From: an uncultured Rhodoferax sp.
GTDB lineage: Bacteria; Pseudomonadota; Gammaproteobacteria; Burkholderiales; Burkholderiaceae_C
Length of the DNA stretch: 64,000 nt
Assembly (NCBI RefSeq): GCF_946221635.1
Contig: NZ_CAMIHB010000009.1
Span: 71,169-135,168, forward strand
Reading direction: 5' to 3'
A model generated the notes under the pieces. The model had not been told where the DNA came from, searched no databases, and saw only the letters and a list, made by a program, of their open reading frames with translations. The translations under genes were made by a program, and so were the position numbers. Shown piece by piece: positions 1 to 8,317 of the stretch (positions are counted from its first letter, which is position 1; every line of letters starts with the position of its first letter).

Positions 1-789
1 CAGCATGAACGCGATAAGGTCTGCACTCACGCAGGTGCTGGCGATGTTGGTGGCGGGGTTGGCGTGCTGCTCCAGCAGTAACCACACTGCACCGATCTTG
101 TCTTGGGGTACGCGGGTCGCCCGTGCCTTCTGTGGGTTCCATTTCGCCATGCCGCCCTGCTTAAACATCTGCGACACGGGGTTAACGGGAAGGATGGGGT
201 AGTTGCCATCGCTGGTTGCGTTCTTTTCACGCGCCCAGTTGAGCAGCGCTCGCAGGTTGCGGAACGCTTGGTTGGCCTGCGCGGGTGCAGTCTTGGACAG
301 CTCACGGAAGCGCTTAATGCAAGCGTCCCGGGTGATGGTGACCACAGGTTTGTCTGCCCATGTGGCAAAAGTTTTAGTCACGCACTTTTCAATGTCCGCC
401 TTGCTGGTCGGGCGCAGTGGGCCATGCTTGGTGCGCTTGTGCGCGAGGTAGTCGGTCATCACCTCCCGCAGTGTTTCGGTCTGCGCTGCCTTGCGCTTCT
501 TCTCCGTCTGTGGGTTGACCCCGTCCATCATCTCCAACAGCTTCGCCATTGCCCGCTTGCGTGCTTCATCGCAGGTCAATATGCCGTGCCTTCCAATGGT
601 GAAGCGGGGGTTCTTCCCCGCGCCCTTAACGGCACGCTGGACGATGTAGCTGCGCACCCCTTTGGGGGAGACACGTACCCCGAATCCCTTTAGCTCCATG
701 TCCCAGTAAAACGCCGGGCTGGCGCCTGTCGGCACCGGGAGGCTTTCGACCTTGGATTTCGTGAGCTTTACTGCGTTGCCTGTGGCCAT
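1..789 (-). CDS. Tyrosine-recombinase integrase, C-terminus cut by window edge
   Basis: Site-specific recombinase that would integrate and excise a mobile element at a tRNA gene. The 263 codons present begin at an ATG preceded by GAGAGG. They hold an arm-binding domain of the DUF4102 kind at about residues 10-95 (FYWDMELKGFGVRVSPKG, then YIVQRAV and FTIGRHGILTCDEAR) and a helical core-binding domain at about 115-215. The catalytic domain with its Arg-His-Arg-Tyr set lies beyond base 1, so activity cannot be judged. The gene points away from a tRNA 3' fragment 200 bases behind its start, the usual arrangement at one end of an integrated island. Family confidence is high; element type (prophage, ICE or island) is unknown. 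Confidence 0.88.
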   Translation of the reverse strand, partial: MATGNAVKLTKSKVESLPVPTGASPAFYWDMELKGFGVRVSPKGVRSYIVQRAVKGAGKNPRFTIGRHGILTCDEARKRAMAKLLEMMDGVNPQTEKKRKAAQTETLREVMTDYLAHKRTKHGPLRPTSKADIEKCVTKTFATWADKPVVTITRDACIKRFRELSKTAPAQANQAFRNLRALLNWAREKNATSDGNYPILPVNPVSQMFKQGGMAKWNPQKARATRVPQDKIGAVWLLLEQHANPATNIASTCVSADLIAFML

Positions 790-985
790 GTTGCTGCTAC
801 CTCTCTACTGCGTCGGTGTATCGGTTGTCTTTCGCTTTATGGCAAAAGTAACAGCAATGTAACTGGACGAGGTAAAAGTAGGCAATAGCACGTAGTATTA
901 AACTGTGCCGTAAGTCATTGATTTATAAAGGTTTGCCGTGTTACATAAATGCAGGTAAACGACCGTAAAACCCTAAAACGACTTA
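790..985. other. Intergenic region between integrase and attachment site
   Basis: About 200 bases, richer in A/T than the host side, without an ORF I would support. AAAAGTA occurs twice 30 bases apart (844-850 and 874-880), each preceded by a G-rich dinucleotide. Repeats like this next to an integrase gene could be arm-type integrase sites; this is inference only. The integrase promoter must lie here. Confidence 0.35.
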
Positions 986-1030
986 CTCATAATCCTTTGG
1001 TCGCGGGTTCAAGTCCCTCACGCCCTACCA
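986..1030 (+). other. attR-like 3' fragment of a CAT-anticodon tRNA (Met or Ile2 type)
   Basis: The stretch reads as anticodon loop (CTCATAA), 3' anticodon stem, variable loop, T-arm with GTTCAAGT and an ACCA end of a tRNA. The sequence upstream cannot pair with the anticodon stem, and there is no D-arm (no AGCTCAG motif), so the 5' half is absent. A lone tRNA 3' end beside an integrase gene is the signature of the distal attachment site of an element integrated into that tRNA; the reconstituted intact tRNA should lie left of the window. The T-stem has one mismatch, consistent with a non-functional copy. Confidence 0.72.
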
Positions 1031-1045
1031 ATTGAATACCTGTGC

Positions 1046-1081
1046 AAAGGCCCATCGCTTCCAAGGCGATGGGCCTTTTTG
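1046..1081 (+). terminator. Rho-independent terminator behind the tRNA fragment
   Basis: A 12-bp stem (AAGGCCCATCGC pairing with GCGATGGGCCTT, 7-base loop) is followed by a T run. It lies 16 bases after the tRNA fragment and was probably the terminator of the original tRNA gene, now separated from its promoter by the element. Confidence 0.8.
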
Positions 1082-1108
1082 TTGTCAGGTCGTTGCCGTT
1101 GGGGGAGT

Positions 1109-1429
1109 TCAGCGCCCCGGCTTGTGCAATTTGGAGCCCGATGCCGCTGGATGGTGGCCCACAAACAGTGTGGTCACGCCCACCATCAAGGCATGCGCTT
1201 GGGTTTCCGCCTGGTGGGCGCACAGGGCCTGCATGAGCTCGGAGCGCAGGTACCAGAGCTCGGTGATGTCCTTGGCGTAAGTGATGCGGAATTCCAGATG
1301 GAAGTCGGCATTGGGGCAGTAGCCGCGCAGCACGTGCAGCATCGCGGTGCGGATGCGTTCGAGGGTTTGTTCCTCCGTCTCGACGGGCTCGGGGCCCAGG
1401 AAGTTCCAAAAACTGTTTTTGATGCGCAT
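1109..1429 (-). CDS. Conserved-looking hypothetical protein, 106 aa
   Basis: I do not recognise a domain. From the ATG at 1429 the protein begins MRIKNSFWNFLG, then has an acidic helix (ETEEQTLERIRTAMLHVL) and a compact mixed segment with a single Cys (GYCPNADFHLEFRITYAKD). No signal peptide or membrane segment is visible. The same frame extends upstream to 1705, but that extension is low-complexity Arg/Ser-rich and looks non-coding, so the internal ATG is preferred although its ribosome site is weak. It is the first host-side gene after the attachment site and is divergent from the AsmA gene. Confidence 0.6.
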   Translation of the reverse strand: MRIKNSFWNFLGPEPVETEEQTLERIRTAMLHVLRGYCPNADFHLEFRITYAKDITELWYLRSELMQALCAHQAETQAHALMVGVTTLFVGHHPAASGSKLHKPGR

Positions 1430-1664
1430 GTTGTCAGCGGCCTGTCGTGAAGACCGTGGTCGCGATGGTGTTGTGTGATCCCATGCGTGCAGTGTGCCTT
1501 GTGCATGTGAAAGCTGTCTGACAAAACCGGTCTGGGGCAATGCGTTGTGCCAGCAATTACAAAGCGTTACTGCGGAAAACCGCACATTCCTGCAGCGGCG
1601 GCTGTGCGTTGCAGAAATAGAATGGTTTGCACCGGGTTTACCCTTTGTACAAGGACGTTCCATC

Positions 1665-3734
1665 ATGAAGGCGCTTCGCGTTGTCGGTCTTTTTCTCGCT
1701 GCCATCCTCGCACTGTTGGTGCTTGCCGTGGGCGTGCTCTATGCCCTGTTCGATGGGGACAAGATCAAGGCCGAGATCAGCCGCACGGTGCTGGAGCAGA
1801 AGCAGCGCACGCTGGTGATTGCGGGGCAGCCCAAGCTCTCGGTTTGGCCCAATGTGGGCATTCAACTGGACGGCGTGACGCTGTCCGAGCATGCGAGCAA
1901 GGAAGAGTTTGCAGCGCTGCAGTCGGCGCGGATTTCGGTGGCGCTGATGCCCTTGCTGAGCAAGCAGGTGCAGGTGCGTGCGCTGGATGTGGAAGGACTC
2001 AAGCTCACGCTGGTCAAGAAAAAGGATGGCTCGCTGAACATCGCCGATTTGCTGGGGCAGCCGGCTGCGCCTGATGCCAGCAAACCCAACGAACCCGCCA
2101 AGCCGGCGGAGCCGCTGCAGATCGATGTGGCGGGTGTGCGCATTGCCAACGCCCAGCTGACCTGGCGCGACGAGAAGGCCGGTAGCAGTACCACCCTGTC
2201 CAATCTGAGCCTCTCCACTGGCGCGGTGCAGGCCGATACGGGCAAGAAGACAGCGGCCGTGGACAAGCTCAGCCTGTCGGCCAAGGGGCAGAGCGGCGCC
2301 GATGCCTTTACCGTGTCGCTGGAGGCCCCCAAGCTGGCCCTGTCGCCCGAGAAGTCGGGCGGCGAGGCGGTCACCCTGTCGGCCACTCTGCAGGGCGCGG
2401 GCCGCAGTGCCGCGGTGAACCTGGTGCTCAATGGGGTGGAAGGCAATGCCGATGCGCTCAAGATCGCCAGCTTGGTGCTCAAGCTGGACGCCAAGGCGGG
2501 CGACGCGTCGGTGAAGGGGCAACTGAGTTCGCCCGTGGCGGTGAATGTGGCGGGGCAAAGCGTAACGCTGGCCAAGCTCACGGGCCAGGTGGATCTGGCC
2601 CACCCCAGCATGCCGATGAAGAGCGTGACCTTGCCCATCAACGGCAGCCTGAAGGCGGACGCGCTGCAGCAGACCGCCGCGCTGGACCTGGCCACGCAGT
2701 TTGATGAATCCAAGATCGCCACCAGCGTGAAGGTGGCCAAGTTTGCGCCGCTGGCGCTGGCGTTTGACCTGGACGTGGACAAGCTCAACGTGGACAAGTA
2801 CCTGCCGCCCAAGCCCGCTGCTGCTGCGCCCGGCAAGGACGCCACTGCGGGCCAGGAGGCGCCCATTGACCTGAGCGTGCTCAAGGGCCACAACGTCAAC
2901 GGCGCCATTCGTATCGGCGCGCTGCAGGTGTCCAACCTGAAGCTGGAAAAGATCAACGCCAAGCTGGCCCTGGCCGGTGGCAAGCTGGATGTGGCGCCCC
3001 TGTCGCTCAACCTGTACGAGGGCAGCACCAGTGGCAGCCTATCGGTCAATGCCAATGGCAATGCCGTGGCGATCAAGCAGGCGCTGGTGGGGGTGAGTAT
3101 CAACCCGCTGATGAAGGACCTGGTGGCCAAGGACTTGTTGGAAGGCAAGGGCAACGTGACGCTGGACATTGCGACGCAGGGCAGCACGGTGACGGCGATG
3201 AAAAAGGCGCTGGGCGGCAGCGCATCGCTGGCGTTGAAAGATGGCGCCATCAAGGGCATCAACCTCGCACAGACCCTGCGCGATGCCAAGGCCAAGCTGG
3301 GCCAGGCCGACAGCACGCAGGCCGCCAACGCCAGCCAGAAGACGGACTTCTCGGAACTGAGCGCGTCCTTCAAGATGGCCAACGGCGTGGCCCGCAATGA
3401 CGACCTAGCCATGAAGTCGCCCTTCATCCGTCTGGGCGGTGCGGGCGATGTGAATGTGGGCGCCGGCGAGATGAACTACCTGGCCAAGGCCACCGTGGTG
3501 GCCAGCGGCGAGGGCCAGGGCGGCAAGGATGCGGCCCAGCTCAAAGGCCTGACCGTGCCGGTGCGCCTGAGTGGTCCGTTCGACGCGCTGAGCTACAAGA
3601 TCGAATGGGGCGCCATGCTGGAAGACGCCACCAAGGCCAAGGTGGAAGAGAAGAAGCAGGAGATCAAGGCCAAGGCCGAAGAGGCCGTGAAGGACAAGGC
3701 CAAGGACCTGTTCAAGGGCTTGCTGGGCAAGTAG
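1665..3734 (+). CDS. AsmA family protein
   Basis: Large envelope protein of the AsmA group (689 aa), a family linked to outer-membrane biogenesis and lipid transport between membranes. One N-terminal membrane helix (residues about 4-28, LFLAAILALLVLAVGVLYAL) anchors it; the rest should be periplasmic. AsmA hallmarks are the early segment with QPKLSVWPNVGIQLDGVTL and GLKLTLVKKKDGSLNIADLL, and the C-terminal AsmA_2-like region (LVAKDLLEGKGNVTLDIATQ, then SASLALKDGAIKGINLAQTL). The tail is a Lys/Glu-rich amphipathic helix. The start is set by AAGGACG ten bases upstream of the ATG; a longer open frame from 1494 lacks a sensible N-terminus. It appears monocistronic, followed by a dispersed repeat. 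Confidence 0.9.
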   Translation: MKALRVVGLFLAAILALLVLAVGVLYALFDGDKIKAEISRTVLEQKQRTLVIAGQPKLSVWPNVGIQLDGVTLSEHASKEEFAALQSARISVALMPLLSKQVQVRALDVEGLKLTLVKKKDGSLNIADLLGQPAAPDASKPNEPAKPAEPLQIDVAGVRIANAQLTWRDEKAGSSTTLSNLSLSTGAVQADTGKKTAAVDKLSLSAKGQSGADAFTVSLEAPKLALSPEKSGGEAVTLSATLQGAGRSAAVNLVLNGVEGNADALKIASLVLKLDAKAGDASVKGQLSSPVAVNVAGQSVTLAKLTGQVDLAHPSMPMKSVTLPINGSLKADALQQTAALDLATQFDESKIATSVKVAKFAPLALAFDLDVDKLNVDKYLPPKPAAAAPGKDATAGQEAPIDLSVLKGHNVNGAIRIGALQVSNLKLEKINAKLALAGGKLDVAPLSLNLYEGSTSGSLSVNANGNAVAIKQALVGVSINPLMKDLVAKDLLEGKGNVTLDIATQGSTVTAMKKALGGSASLALKDGAIKGINLAQTLRDAKAKLGQADSTQAANASQKTDFSELSASFKMANGVARNDDLAMKSPFIRLGGAGDVNVGAGEMNYLAKATVVASGEGQGGKDAAQLKGLTVPVRLSGPFDALSYKIEWGAMLEDATKAKVEEKKQEIKAKAEEAVKDKAKDLFKGLLGK

Positions 3735-3757
3735 GCCACGCTACCGTAGTGCACAGC

Positions 3758-3815
3758 ATGCTCCTTTTTCAGGAGCTGCTTGCGCACTATCCACGCGGGC
3801 TAGGGGCTGTTTTTT
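3758..3815 (+). repeat. Dispersed repeat R1, copy 1
   Basis: Copy of a repeat seen at least nine times in the window: AGGAGCTGCTTGCGCA, then a short A/T spacer, then CCACGCGGGCTAGGGGC. It sits between the convergent asmA and HAD genes, and its right half is translated as the last residues and stop codon of the HAD protein (KTAPSPRG). Confidence 0.8.
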
Positions 3816-4398
3816 CCCACCGCAGCGCAAACTGAAGCAAGTTGAGATGGCGGGAGTGAGTTTCCTGCAGCAGAGGCCCCGTATTTGGGCCGCCGGCAGA
3901 TTCTCTCTCTACCAATGCCAAGTGCGTGCCAGCATCAATATCAACAAGATAAGGCGCGAAGTCGTCCACAAAGGCCACGGGTTTGATGGCATTTACTACG
4001 GAGGCCTTGGGGTTGATCCCATTCACAGCACCTGACGTCGCCATCACGCGCTGAATGGGAAAACCCAGGTTTTGCAGATTGCGCCTCCGAGCGCTTGCAA
4101 ACTGGGGCTCCATGGCTGTGACGCATACCAGCTCCAGTCCAAGGCTCGTGAGTAGTTCGCAGGCTTCCAAGGCACCAGAAATTGCCGGGATGTTGCTCCA
4201 GAACGTTTCATCGAAGACGGAGTGAAAGTGCGCCAAGTCCGCGCCTTCCAGTTTGTGTACGGCCCATCGATCTCTTGCCCAGTATGCATCGGGGTTGACC
4301 AGACGGGGCGTCTCCCCAAAGGCCCGCCGCCACGCTCCTGCGTATGCGGCGTTGTAATCCAGTAGGACGCCGTCGCAGTCGACAGCCAGAATGGCCAT
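3787..4398 (-). CDS. HAD-like hydrolase, last gene of the NAD operon
   Basis: Haloacid-dehalogenase superfamily protein of 203 aa. The N-terminal motif I DxD loop is AILAVDCDGVLLDYN; the second loop near residue 93 is VCVTAME, and the acidic motif IV is FVDDFAPYL. Substrate cannot be read from sequence; a phosphatase acting on a nucleotide or sugar phosphate is the default for the family. It lies 8 bases downstream of the NMNAT-Nudix gene on the same strand, so it may be part of the NAD salvage operon, possibly dephosphorylating an intermediate. Its last eight residues and stop are encoded by dispersed repeat copy 1, so the C-terminus has been remodelled relative to whatever the ancestral end was. 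Confidence 0.78.
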   Translation of the reverse strand: MAILAVDCDGVLLDYNAAYAGAWRRAFGETPRLVNPDAYWARDRWAVHKLEGADLAHFHSVFDETFWSNIPAISGALEACELLTSLGLELVCVTAMEPQFASARRRNLQNLGFPIQRVMATSGAVNGINPKASVVNAIKPVAFVDDFAPYLVDIDAGTHLALVERESAGGPNTGPLLQETHSRHLNLLQFALRWEKTAPSPRG

Positions 4399-4406
4399 GG
4401 CGTCGG

Positions 4407-5447
4407 CTACCGGTATAGACCGAAGAAGTGGTCCAGCACGGCAGCGTGGTCGTCAAAGAGCTGGTCTTCCATGCCGGCCAAGTCTTCCAGCGGAATCCAT
4501 CGCGCTTCCTGGGCGTCATCGGCCCCTTTGACTTCGGGCAGCCCGACATTGCCCAGATCGAAGTGGCAAGCGTGGGTAATGATGCGTCCGCGCGGGCTGC
4601 GTCCGGGGTGGTCGAACACCACGCTGCCCTTGAACGCAGCCTGCATGGTGGAGGCCAGGGTCTTGAAACCGGTTTCCTCGTGCAGCTCGCGCAGAGCGGC
4701 GGTGTACATGCGCTCGCCAGGTTCGACAAAGCCACCCGGCAGCGCCCACAGACCATGGCCGATGTTGCCTCCGCGCCGCACCAGCAACACGCTTCCGCGG
4801 GCTTGCACGATCGCGTCGGCCGTGAGGTGGAAGGGCGCCGCCCAGCGTTTGCGGTAATTCACCACGGCGGTGTGCTCCGTCACGCGCTCAGCGTAGAGCG
4901 CAAGGCGCGCCCAAGCCTGCAAGTAGGCGAGCACGGATGCACTCACGTAGGGTCGCATGACCTCCAGGCGTGCGTCCGGATCAGCGCCTTCGAAGTACAC
5001 ATTGCGTAGCGCGGTGGCGTCGATCTCGATGTCCTGCTCCACCTCCTTCCACGCCCATGGGTGGAAGTTGTCCAGGTAGTAGCTGGTGTGGTCCTTCTTG
5101 AACCCGACCAGTGTGATGGCGTTGGCCGGCGTACTCGGTGCCAACTGCTTGACGCCCTCCCGCACGGCGGCGTTCCAGCGCGTGTCGTCGTAGTAGTCGC
5201 GTACCGGCAGGAACTGCACGCGTGCCGTGTCTTGCTCTGACAGCGTGGACAAGATCATGCTCTGGCGCTCTTGCCAGGTGAAAGGGTTCTGCGGATTGCG
5301 CGAGCGGTAGGCAGAGCCAATCACCACGATGACCTGATCGGCCAAACCCAGTGCAGTGCGCAGCAGGGTTTCATGGCCCTTGTGGAATATTTGCCAGCGG
5401 CCCACGATGACGGCGGTGCCGGGTAGTGCTTGCGTGTTGGCGGTCAT
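4407..5447 (-). CDS. nadM: Bifunctional NMN adenylyltransferase / Nudix hydrolase
   Basis: Two-domain enzyme (346 aa). The N-terminal half (about 10-185) is a nucleotidylyltransferase with the HxGH motif in VGRWQIFHKGHETLL, expected to make NAD+ from NMN and ATP. The C-terminal half (about 205-346) has a complete Nudix box: GGFVEPGERMYTAALREL followed by HEETGF, matching Gx5Ex7REUxEExGU, probably acting on ADP-ribose or a related pyrophosphate. The start at 5447 has GGGAG upstream; a longer frame to 5579 overlaps the nadE end and is not credible. It follows nadE by about 20 bases in the operon. This is one of two NMN adenylyltransferase domains encoded in the same operon. Confidence 0.9.
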   Translation of the reverse strand: MTANTQALPGTAVIVGRWQIFHKGHETLLRTALGLADQVIVVIGSAYRSRNPQNPFTWQERQSMILSTLSEQDTARVQFLPVRDYYDDTRWNAAVREGVKQLAPSTPANAITLVGFKKDHTSYYLDNFHPWAWKEVEQDIEIDATALRNVYFEGADPDARLEVMRPYVSASVLAYLQAWARLALYAERVTEHTAVVNYRKRWAAPFHLTADAIVQARGSVLLVRRGGNIGHGLWALPGGFVEPGERMYTAALRELHEETGFKTLASTMQAAFKGSVVFDHPGRSPRGRIITHACHFDLGNVGLPEVKGADDAQEARWIPLEDLAGMEDQLFDDHAAVLDHFFGLYR

Positions 5448-5469
5448 AGGGCTCCCAGTGGTGTGTGGA

Positions 5470-7179
5470 TCAAGCGTATTGCACGGCCGCGATAGGGACC
5501 TGCCGACCGCTGCCAAAGGCGCGGCCTCGCACACGCAGCACGGGCGGGGCCTGGCGGCGCTTGTATTCGTTGCGGGCAATCATCTTCTGGATGCGCTCAA
5601 TGGTGGCTCGGCCTGTTGCTTCAGACTGCAGCTGCGCCATCAGTGTGGCTGCTCGCTCGTGTTCCCATTCGGGTAGGCGGTCACCTTCGATCAGGGTTCT
5701 GAGGATTTCGTCCAGCACCTCGTAAGGCGGTAGGCTGTCGGTGTCCTTCTGACCGGGGGCCAGCTCGGCAGACGGGGGTTTGTCAATGATAGCGGTCGGT
5801 ATCAGCTCGCGCCCGGCGGTGGTGTTGATGTGGCGGCAGAGTTCAAAGATCTCGGTTTTGTACAAGTCACCAATCAGGCCCAGGCCGCCATTGGTGTCGC
5901 CGTACAGCGTGCAATAACCCACGCTGACTTCGGACTTGTTGCCCGTGGTCAGCAGCAGGTGGCCAAAGGCGTTGGAGTATTCCATGAGCGTGGTACCGCG
6001 TACGCGCGCTTGCAGGTTCTCCAGCGGCAGGCCTTGCAGGGGCGCACCAAAGGCGGCCTCGAACCCGGATTCGAAACTGGCCACGATGTCGCGAATGGGA
6101 TGCTCCACCAGCGCAATGCCCAAGTTGCGGCACAGGGTCACCGAGTCCGACACGCTGCCTTCGCTAGAGAATTTGGAAGGCATGGTGATGCCCACTACGT
6201 TCTGTGCGCCAAGGGCTTCCACCGCCAGCGCCAGTGTCAGGGCCGAGTCGATACCGCCCGAGCAACCCACCACCGCCGTTTTGAAGCCACAGCGGCGCGC
6301 ATAGTCCTTGAGACCCAGCACGATCTGCTGGCGGTAGAACTCCATGGTGGGCAGGCCTTCGGGGCGCACGGCGGGCAGGGTTTCCCCATGCGCATCGCTG
6401 AAGCTTTGGTCATGGCTGTCAAAGTTCAGTGTGGTCACGTCTTCGGCAAAGCGCCGGGCTTCAAACACCACCTGCCCCTCAGCGTCCATGGCGAAGGATG
6501 CGCCGTCGTAGACCAACTGGTCATGTCCGCCTACCTGGTTGACATACAGCAGGGGCAACTTATGGCGTTGACAGGCCTTGCTAAAGACGGTGTGGCGCTG
6601 CTCGCGCTTGCCTACGTTGCTGGGGCTGGCGTTGATGGAGACCACCAGATCCGGCGAGGCGTCAGCCAGGCGCTGGAAGGGGTTCACGGTGTAGTCACGG
6701 CCATCATCATTCCAACCATCTTCGCAAATCATGATGCCCACCTGCTGGTCGGCAACGCGTAGCACGCGAGCCACGTCCGGTCCAGGTTCAAAGTGGCGGC
6801 GTTCGTCGAATATGTTGTAGGTGGGAAGCAACTGCTTGGCGTACTCCAGCACGGCTTCGCCGTTCTTCAGCACTAGCAGTGCGTTATGAAAGGGTTTGCC
6901 CGGTCCCTGGCGGCGCACCGGCGTGCCTACCACCCAGAGCAGGGCCGGGGTCTCCCGTGAGGCCAGTTTGAGCTGTTCCAATCCGGCATCCAACCGGGCC
7001 TGAAAGTGCGCATCGTCCAGCAGGTCCGCAGGGTAGTAGGCAGTGAGGCTGAGTTCGGGGAAGACGACCATGTGGGCGTGGTCGTCCCGCGCCTGGCGCG
7101 CGGCGCGCAGCATCAGGGCGATGTTGCCCTGGATATCTCCGATGGTGGGGTTGATTTGGGCGCTGGTGATTTTCAGCAT
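5470..7179 (-). CDS. nadE: Glutamine-dependent NAD+ synthetase
   Basis: Converts nicotinate adenine dinucleotide to NAD+ with ATP and glutamine; 569 aa, the size of the two-domain bacterial form. The N-terminal amidase (nitrilase fold) carries the Glu (VVFPELSLTAYYPADLL), Lys (YAKQLLPTYN) and Cys (GIMICEDGWNDDG) of the catalytic triad. The C-terminal synthetase has the PP-loop SGGIDSALTLALAVEALG and the downstream KSEVSVGYCTLYGD segment. The ATG at 7179 lies one base after the nadR stop codon, so the two genes are probably translationally coupled. It supplies the final deamido-NAD route for nicotinate made by pncA and used by pncB. Confidence 0.95.
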   Translation of the reverse strand: MLKITSAQINPTIGDIQGNIALMLRAARQARDDHAHMVVFPELSLTAYYPADLLDDAHFQARLDAGLEQLKLASRETPALLWVVGTPVRRQGPGKPFHNALLVLKNGEAVLEYAKQLLPTYNIFDERRHFEPGPDVARVLRVADQQVGIMICEDGWNDDGRDYTVNPFQRLADASPDLVVSINASPSNVGKREQRHTVFSKACQRHKLPLLYVNQVGGHDQLVYDGASFAMDAEGQVVFEARRFAEDVTTLNFDSHDQSFSDAHGETLPAVRPEGLPTMEFYRQQIVLGLKDYARRCGFKTAVVGCSGGIDSALTLALAVEALGAQNVVGITMPSKFSSEGSVSDSVTLCRNLGIALVEHPIRDIVASFESGFEAAFGAPLQGLPLENLQARVRGTTLMEYSNAFGHLLLTTGNKSEVSVGYCTLYGDTNGGLGLIGDLYKTEIFELCRHINTTAGRELIPTAIIDKPPSAELAPGQKDTDSLPPYEVLDEILRTLIEGDRLPEWEHERAATLMAQLQSEATGRATIERIQKMIARNEYKRRQAPPVLRVRGRAFGSGRQVPIAAVQYA

Positions 7180-7180
7180 G

Positions 7181-8317
7181 TCATTGGCTTTCCATGTCTG
7201 CGAACTGTAGTGGAGGTGCGAAGGCCCATCGCTGCGCCAGCATGGCGTCGACGGCTTGCAGCGCGGCCTGGCAGCGTGCCTGGGGCGTGCCCACCACTTC
7301 CAGCCACGGAGTGTCTTGTGTGGCCAGCACATCGCGGAAGCGCTGGTTCATCCAGGGGCGTAGGTGCTCGCCATCGCGCAGGCCATCGTCCTCAAAAGGC
7401 ACGCCCTGTTCGCTGGTAAGGATGTAGAGCGCACGTGGCGGCATGGCTGCTGCGACCTCGTCCACAGCGGGCTCGGTGGTGCCCATGTAGCGTTCATGCC
7501 AGATGCGGGTGGCCATGGCATCGGTGTCGCACACCAGCACCGGGCTGCCGTATGGAGCGGCAGCATTCTCCCGGCGGCATTGCTCTCGGGCCACCTGCAC
7601 AAAGTCCGGCGATTGCCAGGCAATGTCAAAGGCCGTGGCCCATGGGTTGGTAGCGCGAGCCAGGGCCAGCAGGTTGGCGCTGTACTCGCGGCCGTATTCG
7701 GCCACCCATTGCGTCTTCGCCCACACGCCGCCACGCCGGCGCAGGGCTGCCGCCAGATCCCGGCTCAGCGTGGTGGTTCCCGTGGATTCCGCGCCCAGCA
7801 CCACCACGCGCAAGGCCATGCCGGCCTGAACGGCGGGCGACAGCATGTGCCATTGGCCCACAACATCCGCGCGCACTGCGGTACCGGAGGTGGGGTAGAG
7901 GCTGCGGGCCTCGTCCAGACAGACGTGCTGGCAATTGAAGTAGCCCGCCAGGCGGTTGCCATAGGACTCGGAACTAAAAACGGCGTCGACCGGGGGCTGC
8001 GGGCTCCAGCAGGTATCCGCCTGCCGAATGGCATCGCGCATGATGTCTACATGGGCCTGCCAGATGGCGGCATCGTTGTAGTCCACCGGCACGTCGTCCA
8101 GCTCGCCCACGATACGCACGTTGGGCGTGTCGGCGAACGCAGCGCGCAGCCATTGCACGCGCTGGGCAATCGTCAGCTGCTCGGCGTTGGCCCCCAGAAC
8201 GGCCACCGTGACGGCTTGGCTGTGCAGGGCAGCGGTGCGGATCAGATATTCATGGCCCAGGTGCGGCGGGTAGAACTTGCCGATCACCAGACCGTGCTGG
8301 AACATGTCGCGGTTCAT
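7181..8317 (-). CDS. nadR: NadR-like NMN adenylyltransferase / ribosylnicotinamide kinase
   Basis: Bifunctional salvage enzyme (378 aa) without the HTH domain of enterobacterial NadR. Residues about 5-170 form the NMN adenylyltransferase (GLVIGKFYPPHLGHEYLI with the HxGH motif). Residues about 185-378 form a P-loop kinase domain expected to phosphorylate nicotinamide riboside. In the Walker A loop the sequence is GAESTGTTTL: Thr stands where the P-loop Lys is normally found. The start overlaps the pnuC stop as ATGA (8314-8317), coupling the transporter to the kinase, as expected since PnuC uptake depends on trapping by phosphorylation. Confidence 0.9.
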   Translation of the reverse strand: MNRDMFQHGLVIGKFYPPHLGHEYLIRTAALHSQAVTVAVLGANAEQLTIAQRVQWLRAAFADTPNVRIVGELDDVPVDYNDAAIWQAHVDIMRDAIRQADTCWSPQPPVDAVFSSESYGNRLAGYFNCQHVCLDEARSLYPTSGTAVRADVVGQWHMLSPAVQAGMALRVVVLGAESTGTTTLSRDLAAALRRRGGVWAKTQWVAEYGREYSANLLALARATNPWATAFDIAWQSPDFVQVAREQCRRENAAAPYGSPVLVCDTDAMATRIWHERYMGTTEPAVDEVAAAMPPRALYILTSEQGVPFEDDGLRDGEHLRPWMNQRFRDVLATQDTPWLEVVGTPQARCQAALQAVDAMLAQRWAFAPPLQFADMESQ

